This document shows, piece after piece, positions 45,114-55,671 of a DNA stretch of 64,000 bases. Both the position numbers and the translations under genes were made by a program. Under the pieces are notes generated by a model. The model ran no database searches. It was not told the origin of the DNA and saw nothing but the letters and a program-made list of their open reading frames with translations. Source of the DNA: an uncultured Bacteroidales bacterium. GTDB taxonomy: Bacteria > Bacteroidota > Bacteroidia > Bacteroidales > UBA11471. The stretch lies in the NCBI GenBank assembly GCA_947593515.1, contig CANQDQ010000003.1, positions 106,855 through 170,854 of the forward strand. Direction: 5' to 3'. Numbering within the stretch: the first letter of the stretch is position 1; each line of letters opens with the position of its first letter.

Positions 45114-45719
45114 TTATTTAGAATACAACTCAACGATCAACTGCTCTTTGATATTTTCGGGAATGTCGGCACGTTCAGGCATGTGGAGAAGTTTGCCGCC
45201 TTTGAGGTTTTCGTCCCATTCAATCCACGGATATTTGCTGTGGTTGAATCCGGCAAGGGCATCGCCGATGACTTCCAGCGATTTCGATTTTTCGCGAACG
45301 GCGACAATTTCGCCGGCTTTTACCGAATAAGACGGAATGTTCACTACCTTGCCATCGACCGTGATATGACGGTGGAGCACCAACTGACGTGCTGCGGCAC
45401 GCGAGGGCGCGATGCCCATACGAAATACGACATTGTCAAGACGAGCTTCGAGAAGTTGCAGAAGCACTTCACCCGTAATACCTTTGGTGCGCGAGGCTTT
45501 TTCAAAGAGGATGCGGAATTGTCTTTCGAGTACGCCGTAGGTGTATTTGGCTTTTTGTTTTTCCCGCAGCTGGATTCCGTATTCCGAAGTTTTTCTTCTC
45601 TTATTGGCTCCTTGCTGTCCGGGAGGATAATTTTTTTTGGAAAGTACCTTGTCTGCGCCGAAAATCGGTTCACCGAATTTACGGGCGATTTTTGTTTTAG
45701 GTCCGGTATATCTTGCCAT
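45114..45719 (-). CDS. rpsD: Ribosomal protein S4
   Basis: 201 residues. RNA-binding S4 domain ([36 protein letters not shown]) at about 92-127. S4 starts 30S assembly near h16 and can repress its own operon. It begins with [19 protein letters not shown]. The 113-base gap to rpsK upstream is one of the larger spacers in the cluster. Confidence 0.98.
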   Translation of the reverse strand: MARYTGPKTKIARKFGEPIFGADKVLSKKNYPPGQQGANKRRKTSEYGIQLREKQKAKYTYGVLERQFRILFEKASRTKGITGEVLLQLLEARLDNVVFRMGIAPSRAAARQLVLHRHITVDGKVVNIPSYSVKAGEIVAVREKSKSLEVIGDALAGFNHSKYPWIEWDENLKGGKLLHMPERADIPENIKEQLIVELYSK

Positions 45720-45833
45720 TGTTTTATATTTTTAATTTTTATACTTATACGAATCGCAATAGGTGCAGCCGCGATTGCAGAGAGGAGTCGGTATGCAATC
45801 TTATCACCGGTTGTGATTCTGCAAATAAGAGGT

Positions 45834-46223
45834 TTATACTCTACGTCTTTTCGGAGGACGGCAGCCATTGTGGGGCAATGGCGTAACGTCGATGATTTCG
45901 GTTACTTCGATACCAGCGCCGTGTACGGTGCGGATAGCCGATTCACGTCCGTTTCCGGGACCTTTGACATAAGCCTTCACTTTTCTCAGACCGAGGTCGT
46001 AAGCGACTTTGGCGCAATCCTGCGCTGCCATCTGAGCGGCATAAGGCGTATTCTTTTTCGACCCTCTGAATCCCATTTTGCCTGCCGACGACCACGAAAT
46101 GATCTGACCTTCGGAATTGGCAAGGGACACGATGATGTTGTTAAAGGAAGAGTGTACGTGAAGTTCGCCCATGGCATCGACTTTAACGTTTCTCTTCTTG
46201 GTTGCGACTGTCTTTTTTGCCAT
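45834..46223 (-). CDS. rpsK: Ribosomal protein S11
   Basis: 129 residues; core [13 protein letters not shown] and [20 protein letters not shown], ending in [19 protein letters not shown]11 sits on the 30S platform near the mRNA path. Order rpsM-rpsK-rpsD-rpoA-rplQ as in other bacteria. No unusual changes seen. Confidence 0.98.
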   Translation of the reverse strand: MAKKTVATKKRNVKVDAMGELHVHSSFNNIIVSLANSEGQIISWSSAGKMGFRGSKKNTPYAAQMAAQDCAKVAYDLGLRKVKAYVKGPGNGRESAIRTVHGAGIEVTEIIDVTPLPHNGCRPPKRRRV

Positions 46224-46232
46224 ACTTAGTTA

Positions 46233-46613
46233 TTATTTAGTAGCTTTTTTCTTGTTTGCAACGGTTTTCTTTTTGCCTTTACGGGTACGGGCGTTGTTTT
46301 TGGTGCTTTGTCCGCGCACGGGGAGTCCGTTGCGATGACGCACGCCGCGATAGCAACCTATATCCATGAGGCGTTTGATATTGAGTTGGACTTCTGAACG
46401 AAGGTCGCCTTCTACTTTGTATTCGGCGCCGATGATTTCACGGACTTTCGCAGCCTGCTCATCGTTCCAATCTTTGATTTTTATGTCTTTGTCGATACCG
46501 GCTTTTGCCAATATGGTATTCGCGGCGCTACGACCTATACCGTAGATATAAGTCAACGCGATTTCGCCTCTTTTGTTTTGAGGCAGGTCAACACCTACTA
46601 TTCTTACTGCCAT
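46233..46613 (-). CDS. rpsM: Ribosomal protein S13
   Basis: 126 residues; [20 protein letters not shown] at the start, [22 protein letters not shown] and a Lys-rich C-terminus ([13 protein letters not shown]). S13 contacts the P-site tRNA and the 50S bridge. It follows rpmJ by 35 bases and precedes rpsK by 9 bases. Confidence 0.98.
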   Translation of the reverse strand: MAVRIVGVDLPQNKRGEIALTYIYGIGRSAANTILAKAGIDKDIKIKDWNDEQAAKVREIIGAEYKVEGDLRSEVQLNIKRLMDIGCYRGVRHRNGLPVRGQSTKNNARTRKGKKKTVANKKKATK

Positions 46614-46648
46614 ATAGTCATTGAATTATTGTGCAAAAATAATAAAAA

Positions 46649-46765
46649 TTATCCTTGACGTTGTTTATACTTCGGATTTTTCTTGTTGATAACGTACAAG
46701 CGGCCTTTTCTTCTCACGATTTTGCAATCGGGGGTGCGCTTCTTCAATGATGCTTTTACTTTCAT
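46649..46765 (-). CDS. rpmJ: Ribosomal protein L36
   Basis: 38 residues (ATG 46763-46765 to TAA), with [20 protein letters not shown] and [17 protein letters not shown]. The usual four zinc ligands of L36 (C-C-C-H) are only partly present: one Cys is seen, so this is the zinc-free (C-minus) form. It lies between infA and rpsM as in many bacteria. Confidence 0.95.
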   Translation of the reverse strand: MKVKASLKKRTPDCKIVRRKGRLYVINKKNPKYKQRQG

Positions 46766-46778
46766 ATCTTGTGTTTTT

Positions 46779-46997
46779 TTATTTGTATCTGAACGAAATT
46801 CTTCCTTTGGACAGGTCGTAGGGAGACATTTCCACTTTTACCTTGTCGCCCGGAAGGATTTTGATGTAATGCATTCTCATCTTACCGGAGATATGGGCTG
46901 TGATTTCATGCCCGTTCTCCAATTCGACTTTGAACATTGCATTCGACAATGCTTCTACGATAACTCCGTCTTGCTCTATTGCAGCCTGTTTTGCCAT
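46779..46997 (-). CDS. infA: Translation initiation factor IF-1
   Basis: 72 residues, an S1-type OB fold: [40 protein letters not shown] and RISFRYK. IF-1 binds the A site of the 30S subunit at initiation. I start it at ATG 46995-46997, 8 bases after the map stop; a longer upstream frame is not needed to make the family length of 72. Confidence 0.97.
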   Translation of the reverse strand: MAKQAAIEQDGVIVEALSNAMFKVELENGHEITAHISGKMRMHYIKILPGDKVKVEMSPYDLSKGRISFRYK

Positions 46998-47005
46998 ATC
47001 TGGGG

Positions 47006-47791
47006 TTACTTTGTGGTTGGTATTCCTAATGCTTCTTCGACGTAACGGAACGACGACAATACATCGGGACCGTTTTCTCTGACGGCTATCGTGTGCTCGA
47101 AGTGTGCCGACGGTTTGCGATCTTTGGTGCGGGTCGTCCAACCGTCTTTTTCGATAACGATATTGCGCGAACCGAGATTTATCATCGGCTCTATGGCGAT
47201 GACCATACCGTTTTTGAGCAGCGGACCGCAGCCGCGACGCCCGTAGTTAGGCACTTCGGGGTCTTCGTGCAGGTGCTTTCCGACCCCATGTCCGCAAAGT
47301 TCGCGGACGACCGAGTAGTTGCGATGCTCGCAATAGGTCTGTATGGCGTTGCTTATATCGCCGATGCGCTTTCCTTCGACGGCTTGTTCGATGCCGATGT
47401 AAAGCGATTCTTTGGTCGTTTTCAACAACATTTTCACTTCCGGAGCCACTTCGCCCACCTCGAAGGTGTAAGCCGAGTCGCCGTTGAAACCGTTTTTCAC
47501 GACCCCGCAGTCGATAGATACGACGTCGCCTTCTTTCAAGGCGTAATTCGAGGGAATGCCGTGTACGATCTGTTCATTGACCGAAACACATAGAGTATTC
47601 GGGTATCCGGCATATCCCAAGAATCCGGGTATCGCCTGATGGTCGCGAATGAACTCTTCGGCTATTTTGTCGAGTTGCAGGGTGGTGATTCCGGGTGCGA
47701 CCCATTTTGCCAATTCGCCGAGAGTCTGCCCCACCAAAAGGTTGCTTTGGCGCAACAGCTCTATTTCTTCGTCGGTTTTCAGATAAATCAT
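47006..47791 (-). CDS. map: Methionine aminopeptidase, type I
   Basis: 261 residues. It removes N-terminal Met. Metal ligands of the pita-bread fold: Asp in [19 protein letters not shown] (about 93-111), His in [13 protein letters not shown] (about 170), Glu in IAIEPMIN (about 203) and HFEHTIAV near the end. No N-terminal zinc-finger. Placed between secY and infA, as in many Bacteroidota. Confidence 0.97.
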   Translation of the reverse strand: MIYLKTDEEIELLRQSNLLVGQTLGELAKWVAPGITTLQLDKIAEEFIRDHQAIPGFLGYAGYPNTLCVSVNEQIVHGIPSNYALKEGDVVSIDCGVVKNGFNGDSAYTFEVGEVAPEVKMLLKTTKESLYIGIEQAVEGKRIGDISNAIQTYCEHRNYSVVRELCGHGVGKHLHEDPEVPNYGRRGCGPLLKNGMVIAIEPMINLGSRNIVIEKDGWTTRTKDRKPSAHFEHTIAVRENGPDVLSSFRYVEEALGIPTTK

Positions 47792-47793
47792 CG

Positions 47794-49131
47794 CTATGAT
47801 TTATAGGCGGCTATCGAACCGGAACGTCCTTTTATTCTGCCCGATTTGAGCAATCCGTCGTAATGACGCATCATCAAATGGCTTTCTATCTGTTGCAGCG
47901 TATCGAGTACGACACCCACGAGAATGAGCAACGATGTTCCGCCGAAGAACTGGGAGAACTCTGCGCTGATTCCCGCTATCTGCGCGAATGCGGGCATGAT
48001 AGCTACGATTGCGAGGAATATGGAGCCAGGCAGGGTGATACGCGACATGATGGAGTCGATGTATGCTGCCGTCTTCTTTCCGGGTTTTACGCCGGGAATG
48101 AAACCGTTGTTGCGTTTCATATCCTCAGCCATCTGGTTGGGCTGTATCGTAATTGCCGTATAGAAATAAGTGAACAGAATTATCAGTATGGCAAATACGA
48201 AGTTGTACGTGAAACTCGTACTGCGCATGAACGACTGCCAAAAAGGACTGCTGGCATTGTCGGCAGAGAATCCGACAATGGCGATAGGTATGAACATGAT
48301 GGCTTGTGCGAAGATGATAGGCATCACTCCGGCAGTGTTCACTTTCAGAGGAATGTACTGTCTTGCTCCACCATACTGCTTGTTACCTACCACACGTTTG
48401 GCATATTGTACGGGGATTTTGCGCGTGCCTTGCACCAAGAGTATTGCGGCTGCTATGACAAACAGCAGGAATACGATTTCGGCAAGGAACATGACCAATC
48501 CGCCGGCGGTGGTTGCGGTACGCATGACAAACTCTTGTACGAGCGACTTGGGCAGACGGGCGATGATACCGACCAAAATGATGAACGATATACCGTTGCC
48601 GATGCCTCTGTCGGTGATGCGCTCACCCAGCCACATGATGAACATACTTCCTGCGGTAAGGATTATCGTCGAGGAAATGGTAAACATGAGGTCGGTGGGG
48701 AATGCGCTGCCCATTTGTACACGAAGGTTCACCAGATAGGTGGGACCCTGTATCAAGAGTATCAATACGGTGAGATAACGGGTGTACTGATTGAGCTTGC
48801 GGCGTCCGCTTTCGCCTTCGCGTTGCAGTTTCTGGAAATAGGGCAATGCCATGCCGAGCAACTGTATGACGATAGATGCCGTGATGTAAGGCATGATACC
48901 CAACGCGAAAATGGAGGCATTGGAGAATGCGCCGCCCGAGAACATATCGAGCAGCTGCATGAGTCCGCCGCTTGTCTGTGCGCGCAACTGGGCGAGAGCC
49001 TGAGGGTCGATACCCGGCAATACCACGTAAGTACCTGCACGATATACCAATACCAGCAGTATCGTCGTGATAATGCGTTTTCTCAGGTCTTCGATTTTCC
49101 AGATATTTTTTATCGTTTCTATTGCTCTCAT
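47794..49131 (-). CDS. secY: Protein translocase subunit SecY
   Basis: 445 residues, ten transmembrane helices. First helix after LRKRIITTILLVLVYRAGTYV; the plug region near LLDMFSGGAFSNASIFALGI (about 59-78); a C-terminal cytosolic region with IESHLMMRHYDGLLKSGRIKGR. It forms the protein-conducting channel in the inner membrane that feeds signal-peptide proteins, including those for T9SS. Located after rplO (9 bases). Confidence 0.98.
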   Translation of the reverse strand: MRAIETIKNIWKIEDLRKRIITTILLVLVYRAGTYVVLPGIDPQALAQLRAQTSGGLMQLLDMFSGGAFSNASIFALGIMPYITASIVIQLLGMALPYFQKLQREGESGRRKLNQYTRYLTVLILLIQGPTYLVNLRVQMGSAFPTDLMFTISSTIILTAGSMFIMWLGERITDRGIGNGISFIILVGIIARLPKSLVQEFVMRTATTAGGLVMFLAEIVFLLFVIAAAILLVQGTRKIPVQYAKRVVGNKQYGGARQYIPLKVNTAGVMPIIFAQAIMFIPIAIVGFSADNASSPFWQSFMRSTSFTYNFVFAILIILFTYFYTAITIQPNQMAEDMKRNNGFIPGVKPGKKTAAYIDSIMSRITLPGSIFLAIVAIMPAFAQIAGISAEFSQFFGGTSLLILVGVVLDTLQQIESHLMMRHYDGLLKSGRIKGRSGSIAAYKS

Positions 49132-49140
49132 AGTCTTACG

Positions 49141-49587
49141 TCAAAGTTTTACTACGGTACCGCCTGCGGCTGTGATGGCTGCTTCTGCGCTTTTCGAGAA
49201 AGCGTGGGCTTCTACTTCGAGTTTTACCGTAAGAGTTCCTTTTCCAAGTATTTTCACCAGTTGTTTTCCGGAGATGTAGCCGGCATCTACCAATGCGGCA
49301 ATATCTACTTTTTCGAGTTTTTTGCTTTCAGCCAATGCCTGAATGGTATCGAGGTTGATAGCTTTGTACTCTACCCGGTTTATGTTTTTGAAGCCGAATT
49401 TAGGCAGACGGCGTTGTAACGGCATCTGACCGCCTTCAAAACCGATTTTGTTTTTATAACCCGATCTCGATTTGGCTCCCTTGTGTCCGCGCGTAGAGGT
49501 TCCGCCCAATCCCGAACCGGGACCGCGCCCGATTCTCTTTTTCGACTTGGTCGAGCCTGCTGCGGGTTTCAAATTACTTAAATCCAT
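49141..49587 (-). CDS. rplO: Ribosomal protein L15
   Basis: 148 residues; [34 protein letters not shown] and [14 protein letters not shown]15 helps 23S folding late in assembly. In the usual order rpmD-rplO-secY. No oddity. Confidence 0.98.
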   Translation of the reverse strand: MDLSNLKPAAGSTKSKKRIGRGPGSGLGGTSTRGHKGAKSRSGYKNKIGFEGGQMPLQRRLPKFGFKNINRVEYKAINLDTIQALAESKKLEKVDIAALVDAGYISGKQLVKILGKGTLTVKLEVEAHAFSKSAEAAITAAGGTVVKL

Positions 49588-49614
49588 ATCTTTTGTTTTT
49601 TTATTCGTTAGGAA

Positions 49615-49791
49615 TTAATCTACAATACTCACTAAGTGTCTCACTTTGGTTACCATACCGAGTATTTGCGGGGTAGCCTGATGTTCTACCACCTGACCGA
49701 TTTTTCTCAATCCCAGCGCGTCAAGCGTTCTTTTTTGAACAGCGGGACATTTGATTCTGCTTCTTACTTGTTTGATTTTAATGGTTTCCAT
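49615..49791 (-). CDS. rpmD: Ribosomal protein L30
   Basis: 58 residues (ATG 49789-49791 to TAA 49615-49617): METIKIKQVRSRIKCPAVQK, RTLDALGLRKIGQVVEH and QILGMVTKVRHLVSIVD. It is the short bacterial form of L30. Lies between rpsE (17 bases) and rplO. Confidence 0.95.
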   Translation of the reverse strand: METIKIKQVRSRIKCPAVQKRTLDALGLRKIGQVVEHQATPQILGMVTKVRHLVSIVD

Positions 49792-49808
49792 ATCTTGTCC
49801 TCCGTTCT

Positions 49809-50324
49809 TTATCCGTTGAATACTTTTTCGAGGGCGATTCCGCGATTTTGGGCAACCATGTAGGCATCTCTCATTTCACCGAGTGCAGCCATAGTGGCTT
49901 TCACGAGGTTGTGAGGGTTGGACGAGCCTTTCGATTTTGCCAGCACGTCGGTAACGCCAACGCTTTCGAGTACGGCACGCATGGCACCGCCGGCTTTCAC
50001 ACCGGTACCGTGAGTAGCGGGTTTGAGATATACCTGAGCACCGCCGAATTTGGCAACTTGCTCGTGGGGTATGGTACCTTTGCGCACGGGTACTTTGATG
50101 AGATTCTTTTTGGCAGCTTCCACGCCTTTGGATATGGCGGCGGTTACTTCACCGGCTTTGCCGAGTCCCCAGCCTACGATGCCGTCTTCGTTTCCTACAA
50201 CGACGATGGCGGAAAAGCTGAACGTGCGTCCGCCTTTGGTAACTTTGGTTACGCGGTTGATTGCGACCAACCGGTCTTTCAATTCCAAGTCGTTTGTCGA
50301 TTTTACTCTATTATCTTTTGCCAT
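49809..50324 (-). CDS. rpsE: Ribosomal protein S5
   Basis: 171 residues. The double-stranded RNA-binding N-domain ([22 protein letters not shown]) and C-terminal domain ([22 protein letters not shown]) are normal. S5 is at the mRNA entry channel and helps accuracy. It follows rplR by 5 bases. Confidence 0.98.
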   Translation of the reverse strand: MAKDNRVKSTNDLELKDRLVAINRVTKVTKGGRTFSFSAIVVVGNEDGIVGWGLGKAGEVTAAISKGVEAAKKNLIKVPVRKGTIPHEQVAKFGGAQVYLKPATHGTGVKAGGAMRAVLESVGVTDVLAKSKGSSNPHNLVKATMAALGEMRDAYMVAQNRGIALEKVFNG

Positions 50325-50329
50325 GTTGT

Positions 50330-50671
50330 TTAAAATTTAAGTCCTCCGTTACGGGCTGCATCGGTAAGTTCTTTGATGCGACCATGGTAAAGGTAGCCGT
50401 TACGGTCGAATACGACGGTTGTTATTCCTGCTTCTTGTGCTTTTTGGGCGATCAGTGTGCCGACTTTGGCAGCGAGTTCTTTTTTGGGGGCTTTTTCAAG
50501 TCCGAGCGAAGAGGCTGCCACGAGGGTTTTGCCCTCGGCGTCATTGACCAGTTGCACATATATCTGCTTGTTGCTTCTGAATACGGTCATTCGGGGGCAC
50601 GCTGCCGTTCCCGAAATTTTACCGCGTATGCGGGTTTTGATTTTTAATCTTCTTTCTATTTTCGTTATCAT
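50330..50671 (-). CDS. rplR: Ribosomal protein L18
   Basis: 113 residues; [20 protein letters not shown] and [20 protein letters not shown] with a C-terminal [21 protein letters not shown]18 binds 5S rRNA. No oddity. Confidence 0.98.
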   Translation of the reverse strand: MITKIERRLKIKTRIRGKISGTAACPRMTVFRSNKQIYVQLVNDAEGKTLVAASSLGLEKAPKKELAAKVGTLIAQKAQEAGITTVVFDRNGYLYHGRIKELTDAARNGGLKF

Positions 50672-50692
50672 GATAATGGCGTTTTAACGGTT

Positions 50693-51247
50693 TTACTTAG
50701 CACCAGCCGATTTACCGGACTTGCGACGTACGACTTCGTCGACGAAGCGGATACCTTTGCCTTTGTAAGGTTCGGGTTTGCGGAATGTACGTATTTTGGC
50801 GCAAATCTGACCGAGAAGTTGTTTATCGCACGATTCGAGGATAATCAACGGATTTTTGTTTCTTTCCGATTTGGTTTCCACTTTCACTTCTTTGGGAAGT
50901 TTCAGATAGATGCTGTGCGAATAGCCGAGTGTGAGATTGAGCACTTGACCGTTGCTTTCGGTACGATAACCTACACCTACAAGCTCCATTTCTTTTTTGT
51001 AGCCGGTAGATACGCCCACTACCATGTTGTGTACCAATGCACGGTAGAGTCCGTGCAATGCACGATGTTCTATATCGTCGGTGGGACGTTTTACCAAAAT
51101 CTGACCCTCGGCTTGTTCTACGGTGATACCGCCGGAAACTTTCTGCGAAAGCTCGCCTTTGGGTCCTTTTACGGTAACTTGCTCGCCGGCGATGGTAACG
51201 GTTACGCCTGCGGGGATATGTATGGGTAAATTTCCTATTCTTGACAT
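50693..51247 (-). CDS. rplF: Ribosomal protein L6
   Basis: 184 residues; begins MSRIGNLPIHIPAGVTV (ATG 51245-51247), with the C-terminal LGQICAKIRTFRKPEPYKGK and GIRFVDEVVRRKSGKSAGAK. An in-frame extension upstream (to 51298) would add 17 residues not seen in the family. L6 is near the factor-binding site. Confidence 0.97.
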   Translation of the reverse strand: MSRIGNLPIHIPAGVTVTIAGEQVTVKGPKGELSQKVSGGITVEQAEGQILVKRPTDDIEHRALHGLYRALVHNMVVGVSTGYKKEMELVGVGYRTESNGQVLNLTLGYSHSIYLKLPKEVKVETKSERNKNPLIILESCDKQLLGQICAKIRTFRKPEPYKGKGIRFVDEVVRRKSGKSAGAK

Positions 51248-51266
51248 GATAAAGCCTCCTTCTCGA

Positions 51267-51662
51267 TTAGTAGATATAACATAATACTTCACCGCCAACC
51301 ATTTGAGCGCGGGCTTCTTTGTCGGTCATCACCCCTTTCGAGGTGGAGAGAATAGCGATGCCCAATCCGTTGAGTACGCGCGGCATATCTTTGTAGCCGG
51401 TGTATCGGCGAAGACCGGGTGAGGAAACTCTGATCAGTTTTTTGATCGCGTTCACTTTGTTTACGGGGTCGTACTTCAAGGCGATTTTTATCGTTCCTCG
51501 CGGCCCTTCTTCTACAAACTTGTAATTCAAGATGTAGCCTTTTTCAAAAAGGATTTTGGTAATCTCTTTTTTCAAGTTTGAGGCAGGCACTTCCACTACT
51601 CTGTGGTGAGCGCTGATAGCATTTCTCAATCTTGTGAGATAATCTGCAATAGGATCTGTCAT
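51267..51662 (-). CDS. rpsH: Ribosomal protein S8
   Basis: 131 residues; TDPIADYLTRLRNAISAHHR at the start and the C-terminal STSKGVMTDKEARAQMVGGE. S8 binds the central 16S domain and regulates the spc operon in other bacteria by binding rplE mRNA; no such site could be identified by eye here. Confidence 0.98.
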   Translation of the reverse strand: MTDPIADYLTRLRNAISAHHRVVEVPASNLKKEITKILFEKGYILNYKFVEEGPRGTIKIALKYDPVNKVNAIKKLIRVSSPGLRRYTGYKDMPRVLNGLGIAILSTSKGVMTDKEARAQMVGGEVLCYIY

Positions 51663-51724
51663 TTTGTTTTTTTCTTAAATTGATCCGGCTTTTCCGGACA
51701 ATATTTAACATTCTGTTTGTTCTG

Positions 51725-51994
51725 TTACCAGCTTGCTTTCTTCACGCCGGGTATGAGTCCGACAGATGCCATTTCGCGGAATTGGATACGCGAAATACCG
51801 AACTGGCGGATATATCCTTTGGGACGACCGGTAAGGCTGCAACGGTTGTGCAGGCGTACGGGCGAAGCATTTTTGGGAAGTGCCTGCAAAGCCTCGTAGT
51901 TTCCTTCGGCTTTGAGTTGAGCGCGTTTGGCGGCGTATTTGGCTACCAGTTTTGCGCGCTTCACTTCGCGTGCTTTCATCGATTCTTTTGCCAT
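51725..51994 (-). CDS. rpsN: Ribosomal protein S14
   Basis: 89 residues; [20 protein letters not shown] and [20 protein letters not shown]. It is the longer, zinc-free type (lacking the two CxxC pairs of the short form). Sits after rplE (3 bases). Confidence 0.97.
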   Translation of the reverse strand: MAKESMKAREVKRAKLVAKYAAKRAQLKAEGNYEALQALPKNASPVRLHNRCSLTGRPKGYIRQFGISRIQFREMASVGLIPGVKKASW

Positions 51995-51997
51995 ATC

Positions 51998-52552
51998 TTA
52001 GTTCTTTTTAGCGTTTTTGAAAGGGAGTCCGAATTCCCGCAGAAGGGCATAGCCTTCTTCGTCGGTACGGGCTGAGGTTACAAAGGTAATATTCATTCCC
52101 AAAAGATTGGTTATCGTATCGATATTTATTTCGGGAAAGATGATTTGCTCCTGAATGCCGAGCGTATAGTTTCCTCTTCCGTCGAGCTTGCTTTCGATGC
52201 CTTTGAAGTCGCGAATACGGGGCAGCGCCACGCGAATGAGACGTTCCAGAAATTCGTACATTCTCTCGCGACGCAGGGTTACCATCACGCCGATGGGCAT
52301 TTTTTTACGCAGCTTGAAGTTGGAAATATCTTTGCGCGACAGGGTGGCAACGGCTTTCTGACCGGTGATGGCGGTAAGCTCGTTGATTGCCGTTTCGATT
52401 ATTTTCTTGTCGCCGGTGGCTTGTCCCAAACCTTGATTGATGACGATTTTCTTCAATACGGGCACCTGCATGACGGTGCTGTATTTGAATTCTTTCATCA
52501 AAGCAGGAACGATGCGTTCTTTATAATCGGTTTTAAGGGTTGCTGTGTTCAT
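51998..52552 (-). CDS. rplE: Ribosomal protein L5
   Basis: 184 residues; [25 protein letters not shown]-like [20 protein letters not shown] and the C-terminal [21 protein letters not shown]5 binds 5S rRNA and the P-site tRNA. Its start overlaps the last base of the rplX stop, suggesting translational coupling. Confidence 0.98.
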   Translation of the reverse strand: MNTATLKTDYKERIVPALMKEFKYSTVMQVPVLKKIVINQGLGQATGDKKIIETAINELTAITGQKAVATLSRKDISNFKLRKKMPIGVMVTLRRERMYEFLERLIRVALPRIRDFKGIESKLDGRGNYTLGIQEQIIFPEINIDTITNLLGMNITFVTSARTDEEGYALLREFGLPFKNAKKN

Positions 52553-52875
52553 TACTTAATCTCCTCTCCTGATTTTTTGGAATAACGTACTTTCTTGCCT
52601 GTCGTTTCATCGATACGATGACCCACGCGGGTGGGTTTGTTGGTTTTGGGGTCGAGCAGGTTGAGATTGGACACATGAACGGGGGCTTCCATTTTGATGA
52701 TGCCTCCCTGCGGGTGTTTTGCATTGGGTTTGGTGTGCTTCGACACCATGTTGATACCTTCTACAACGGCGCGCTGATCTTTTACGAGTACGCGCAGCAC
52801 GCGACCGGTTTTACCTTTGTCTTCACCGGTGTTTACATATACGGTATCGCCCTTTTTTATATGTAGCTTATTCAT
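52552..52875 (-). CDS. rplX: Ribosomal protein L24
   Basis: 107 residues with the KOW motif [20 protein letters not shown] at about 9-28. L24 starts 50S assembly. Order rplN-rplX-rplE normal. Confidence 0.97.
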   Translation of the reverse strand: MNKLHIKKGDTVYVNTGEDKGKTGRVLRVLVKDQRAVVEGINMVSKHTKPNAKHPQGGIIKMEAPVHVSNLNLLDPKTNKPTRVGHRIDETTGKKVRYSKKSGEEIK

Positions 52876-52892
52876 TACGTTTTTTTTACTGA

Positions 52893-53258
52893 TTAAAGTA
52901 CTTCCGGCGCCAATGAAACGATTTTCATGTTGGAGGCGCGCAATTCACGGGCAACGGGACCGAAGATACGGCTGCCTCTGATTTCGCCGGCACCGTTCAG
53001 CAAAACGCACGCGTTATCGTCGAAACGGATATAGGAACCGTCGGCACGGCGGATTTCTTTTTTCGTCCGTACGATAACAGCTTTGGAAACGGCGCCTTTT
53101 TTGAGGTCGCTTGTCGGGATTACGCTTTTTACGGCAACGACGATCTGATCGCCTACGGTGGCGTAACGACGGCCCGTACCGCCTAATACGCGAATGCAAA
53201 GGGCTTCTTTGGCTCCGCTGTTGTCTGCGACTGTCAGTCTGGTTTCTTGCTGTATCAT
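52893..53258 (-). CDS. rplN: Ribosomal protein L14
   Basis: 121 residues; [20 protein letters not shown] and the C-terminal [21 protein letters not shown]14 lies at an intersubunit bridge. No oddity. Confidence 0.98.
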   Translation of the reverse strand: MIQQETRLTVADNSGAKEALCIRVLGGTGRRYATVGDQIVVAVKSVIPTSDLKKGAVSKAVIVRTKKEIRRADGSYIRFDDNACVLLNGAGEIRGSRIFGPVARELRASNMKIVSLAPEVL

Positions 53259-53259
53259 A

Positions 53260-53517
53260 TTATTTTACTCTTTCTATGATTTCTACTAATCTCCATCTTT
53301 TCAGCTTGCTCAGCGGACGGGTTTCTCTCAGGCGCACGGTATCGCCGATGTTGCATTCGTTTTTCTCGTCATGAGCATGGTATTTTTTCGTCTTATTGAC
53401 GAATTTACCGTAGATGGGGTGTTTTTCTTTCCATTTTACGGCAACGGTAATGGTTTTGTCCATTTTGTTGCTAGTTACCACCCCTATTCTTTCTTTTCTT
53501 AGGCCTTTTGTTTCCAT
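53260..53517 (-). CDS. rpsQ: Ribosomal protein S17
   Basis: 85 residues; [20 protein letters not shown] and [20 protein letters not shown]. An OB-fold 16S binder. It starts 12 bases after rpmC and stops 1 base before rplN. Confidence 0.98.
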   Translation of the reverse strand: METKGLRKERIGVVTSNKMDKTITVAVKWKEKHPIYGKFVNKTKKYHAHDEKNECNIGDTVRLRETRPLSKLKRWRLVEIIERVK

Positions 53518-53529
53518 GAGCTCTGTCGA

Positions 53530-53727
53530 TTATTTGTTATTGAGTTCTCTTTGGCGCACTTCGCCTTTCATGCGCGCTATCGTCCTGCGGAGAGCTTTTA
53601 TTTGGGCAGGATTATCCAGCGGGGTAATGCTGTGGTTTATTTTCATACGATTCAAAGCCACGCTGTCCGCTTCGATTCTTTCGAGCAGCTCTTTGGTGCT
53701 CAACTCTCTTATTTCTGCTATTTTCAT
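53530..53727 (-). CDS. rpmC: Ribosomal protein L29
   Basis: 65 residues; MKIAEIRELSTKELLERIEA, and ALRRTIARMKGEVRQRELNN. Two long helices near the polypeptide exit. Normal length. Confidence 0.98.
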   Translation of the reverse strand: MKIAEIRELSTKELLERIEADSVALNRMKINHSITPLDNPAQIKALRRTIARMKGEVRQRELNNK

Positions 53728-53733
53728 AACTTA

Positions 53734-54165
53734 TCACGCATTTTGATTAGCATCGTAGTCGCGTCTTACGACAAATTTTGTCGTTACGGGGAGTTTCTGG
53801 GCTGCCAAACGGAGTGCTTCTTTTGCGACGTCGAAAGGTACGCCTTCGACTTCGAGAATCATTCTTCCCGGCGTTACGGGTGCTACGAATCCTTCGGGAG
53901 CACCTTTACCTTTACCCATACGTACTTCGGCAGGTTTCTTGGTAATAGGTTTATCCGGAAATATTCTGATCCAGATTTGACCTTGACGTTGCATATAACG
54001 GGTAACGGCGACACGCGCAGCTTCTATCTGGCGTCCGGTAATCCATTTTGCCTGCAAACTTTTTATACCAAAGGAACCGAAGGCCAATTGATTGCCTCGT
54101 CCTGCGAGACCTTTCATACGACCTTTTTGTTGTCTTCTGAATTTCGTTTTCTTCGGTTGTAACAT
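53734..54165 (-). CDS. rplP: Ribosomal protein L16
   Basis: 143 residues; [20 protein letters not shown], and [20 protein letters not shown] with the conserved Arg near residue 80. L16 lies at the A site. It follows rpsC by 19 bases. Confidence 0.98.
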   Translation of the reverse strand: MLQPKKTKFRRQQKGRMKGLAGRGNQLAFGSFGIKSLQAKWITGRQIEAARVAVTRYMQRQGQIWIRIFPDKPITKKPAEVRMGKGKGAPEGFVAPVTPGRMILEVEGVPFDVAKEALRLAAQKLPVTTKFVVRRDYDANQNA

Positions 54166-54184
54166 TTTCTGTCAGTTCAATTCG

Positions 54185-54916
54185 TTAACGATTCGGTTTT
54201 GCTTTTTTGAAGCCTTTTTTTGCGCCGCCTTCGCGGTTGCCGCCGCGAACTTCTTTGCTGCTTGCGGTGAATTGCGGCGCGAGGTCTCTTTTACCATAGA
54301 CTTCGCCACGGCATATCCATACTTTGATGCCGATGAGCCCGACTTTGGTGAGTGCCTCTACGAGAGCGTAGTCGATGTCGGCACGCAGGGTGTGCAGCGG
54401 GGTACGACCCTCTTTGAACATTTCCGAGCGAGCCATTTCGGCGCCGTTGAGACGTCCCGATACTTGTACCTTGATACCTTCGGCACCGGCGCGCATGGTC
54501 GATGCGATAGCAGTCTTCACGGCACGGCGATATGCCATCTTGCCCTCTATCTGGCGAGCGATATTGGTGGCGACAATGGTGGCATCGACTTCCGGACGTT
54601 TTACCTCGAAGATATTGATTTGTACGTCTTTATCGGTTATCTTCTTCAACTCTTCTTTGAGTTTGTCGACTTCTTGTCCGCCTTTTCCTATGATAAGACC
54701 CGGACGAGCCGTGCATACGGTGATGGTGATAAGTTTGAGCGTGCGCTCTATCACTATACGCGATACGCTTGCTTTTGCGAGACGGGCATTCAGATATTTA
54801 CGAAGTTTGCTGTCTTCGAGCAGTCTTTCTCCGTATTTTTTCCCGCCATACCAGTTGGAATCCCATCCGCGGATAATTCCCAAACGGTTACTTGTTGGAT
54901 TTACTTTCTGTCCCAT
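54185..54916 (-). CDS. rpsC: Ribosomal protein S3
   Basis: 243 residues. KH domain with [20 protein letters not shown] near 77-96 and a C-terminal domain with [21 protein letters not shown]3 is at the mRNA entry. Ends in a basic tail ([11 protein letters not shown]). Order normal. Confidence 0.98.
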   Translation of the reverse strand: MGQKVNPTSNRLGIIRGWDSNWYGGKKYGERLLEDSKLRKYLNARLAKASVSRIVIERTLKLITITVCTARPGLIIGKGGQEVDKLKEELKKITDKDVQINIFEVKRPEVDATIVATNIARQIEGKMAYRRAVKTAIASTMRAGAEGIKVQVSGRLNGAEMARSEMFKEGRTPLHTLRADIDYALVEALTKVGLIGIKVWICRGEVYGKRDLAPQFTASSKEVRGGNREGGAKKGFKKAKPNR

Positions 54917-54921
54917 CCGGC

Positions 54922-55332
54922 TTAATTTTGTTTTTCGGTTTTACTTATTGTATCTACAAACAACGTAACGTGATTGGAACGTTTACGTATTCTATATCCG
55001 CGACCTTGCGGTGCGGGACGAAGGCGTTTGAGCATGGCGGCTCCATCTACGTAGATTTTCGAGATGTAGAGCTCGCCGCTTTCGGCTTTACGCTCGTTTT
55101 TCTGTTCCCAATTGGCGATAGCCGAGCGCAGCAGTTTTTCTACTCTGGCAGCAGCTTCCTTGTTGGAGAACTTCAATACTCCGAGCGCTTTGAATGCTTC
55201 CATTCCGCGCACCATGTCTGCGACCAAACGCATTTTACGGGGCGAGGTAGGCACATTGTTGAGCTTGGCGAAGTACTGCGTCTTCAAGGCTTCTTTTCTT
55301 TTATCGGCTGATATTTTTTTTCTTGCACCCAT
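54922..55332 (-). CDS. rplV: Ribosomal protein L22
   Basis: 136 residues, about 20 longer than E. coli L22 at the N-terminus ([20 protein letters not shown]). The beta-hairpin ([20 protein letters not shown]) lines the exit tunnel, a site of macrolide action. No changed hairpin residues could be recognised. Confidence 0.97.
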   Translation of the reverse strand: MGARKKISADKRKEALKTQYFAKLNNVPTSPRKMRLVADMVRGMEAFKALGVLKFSNKEAAARVEKLLRSAIANWEQKNERKAESGELYISKIYVDGAAMLKRLRPAPQGRGYRIRKRSNHVTLFVDTISKTEKQN

Positions 55333-55381
55333 TGTTTAATTCTTTTTGTATTTGAAATTCTCAAATTCCCGATGTTCCGGA

Positions 55382-55651
55382 TTATTTCTTCTTGTTACCG
55401 GCATGACCGCGGAATATGCGGGTGGGGGCAAACTCACCCAGCTTATGTCCGACCATGTTTTCGGTAATATACACGGGAATAAATTTGTTACCATTGTGTA
55501 CGGCGAAAGTATGTCCTACGAAATCGGGAGAAATCATAGAGGCACGCGACCACGTTTTGATAACGGACTTTTTGCCCGATTCGGTCATAGCCGCTACTTT
55601 CTTTTCCAGTTTTACACTGATATATGGTCCTTTTTTTAATGAACGACTCAT
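55382..55651 (-). CDS. rpsS: Ribosomal protein S19
   Basis: 89 residues; [20 protein letters not shown] and [21 protein letters not shown]19 lies in the 30S head. A 49-base gap separates it from rplV. Confidence 0.98.
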   Translation of the reverse strand: MSRSLKKGPYISVKLEKKVAAMTESGKKSVIKTWSRASMISPDFVGHTFAVHNGNKFIPVYITENMVGHKLGEFAPTRIFRGHAGNKKK

Positions 55652-55671
55652 AGTTGCTTAGTTAAATCGAG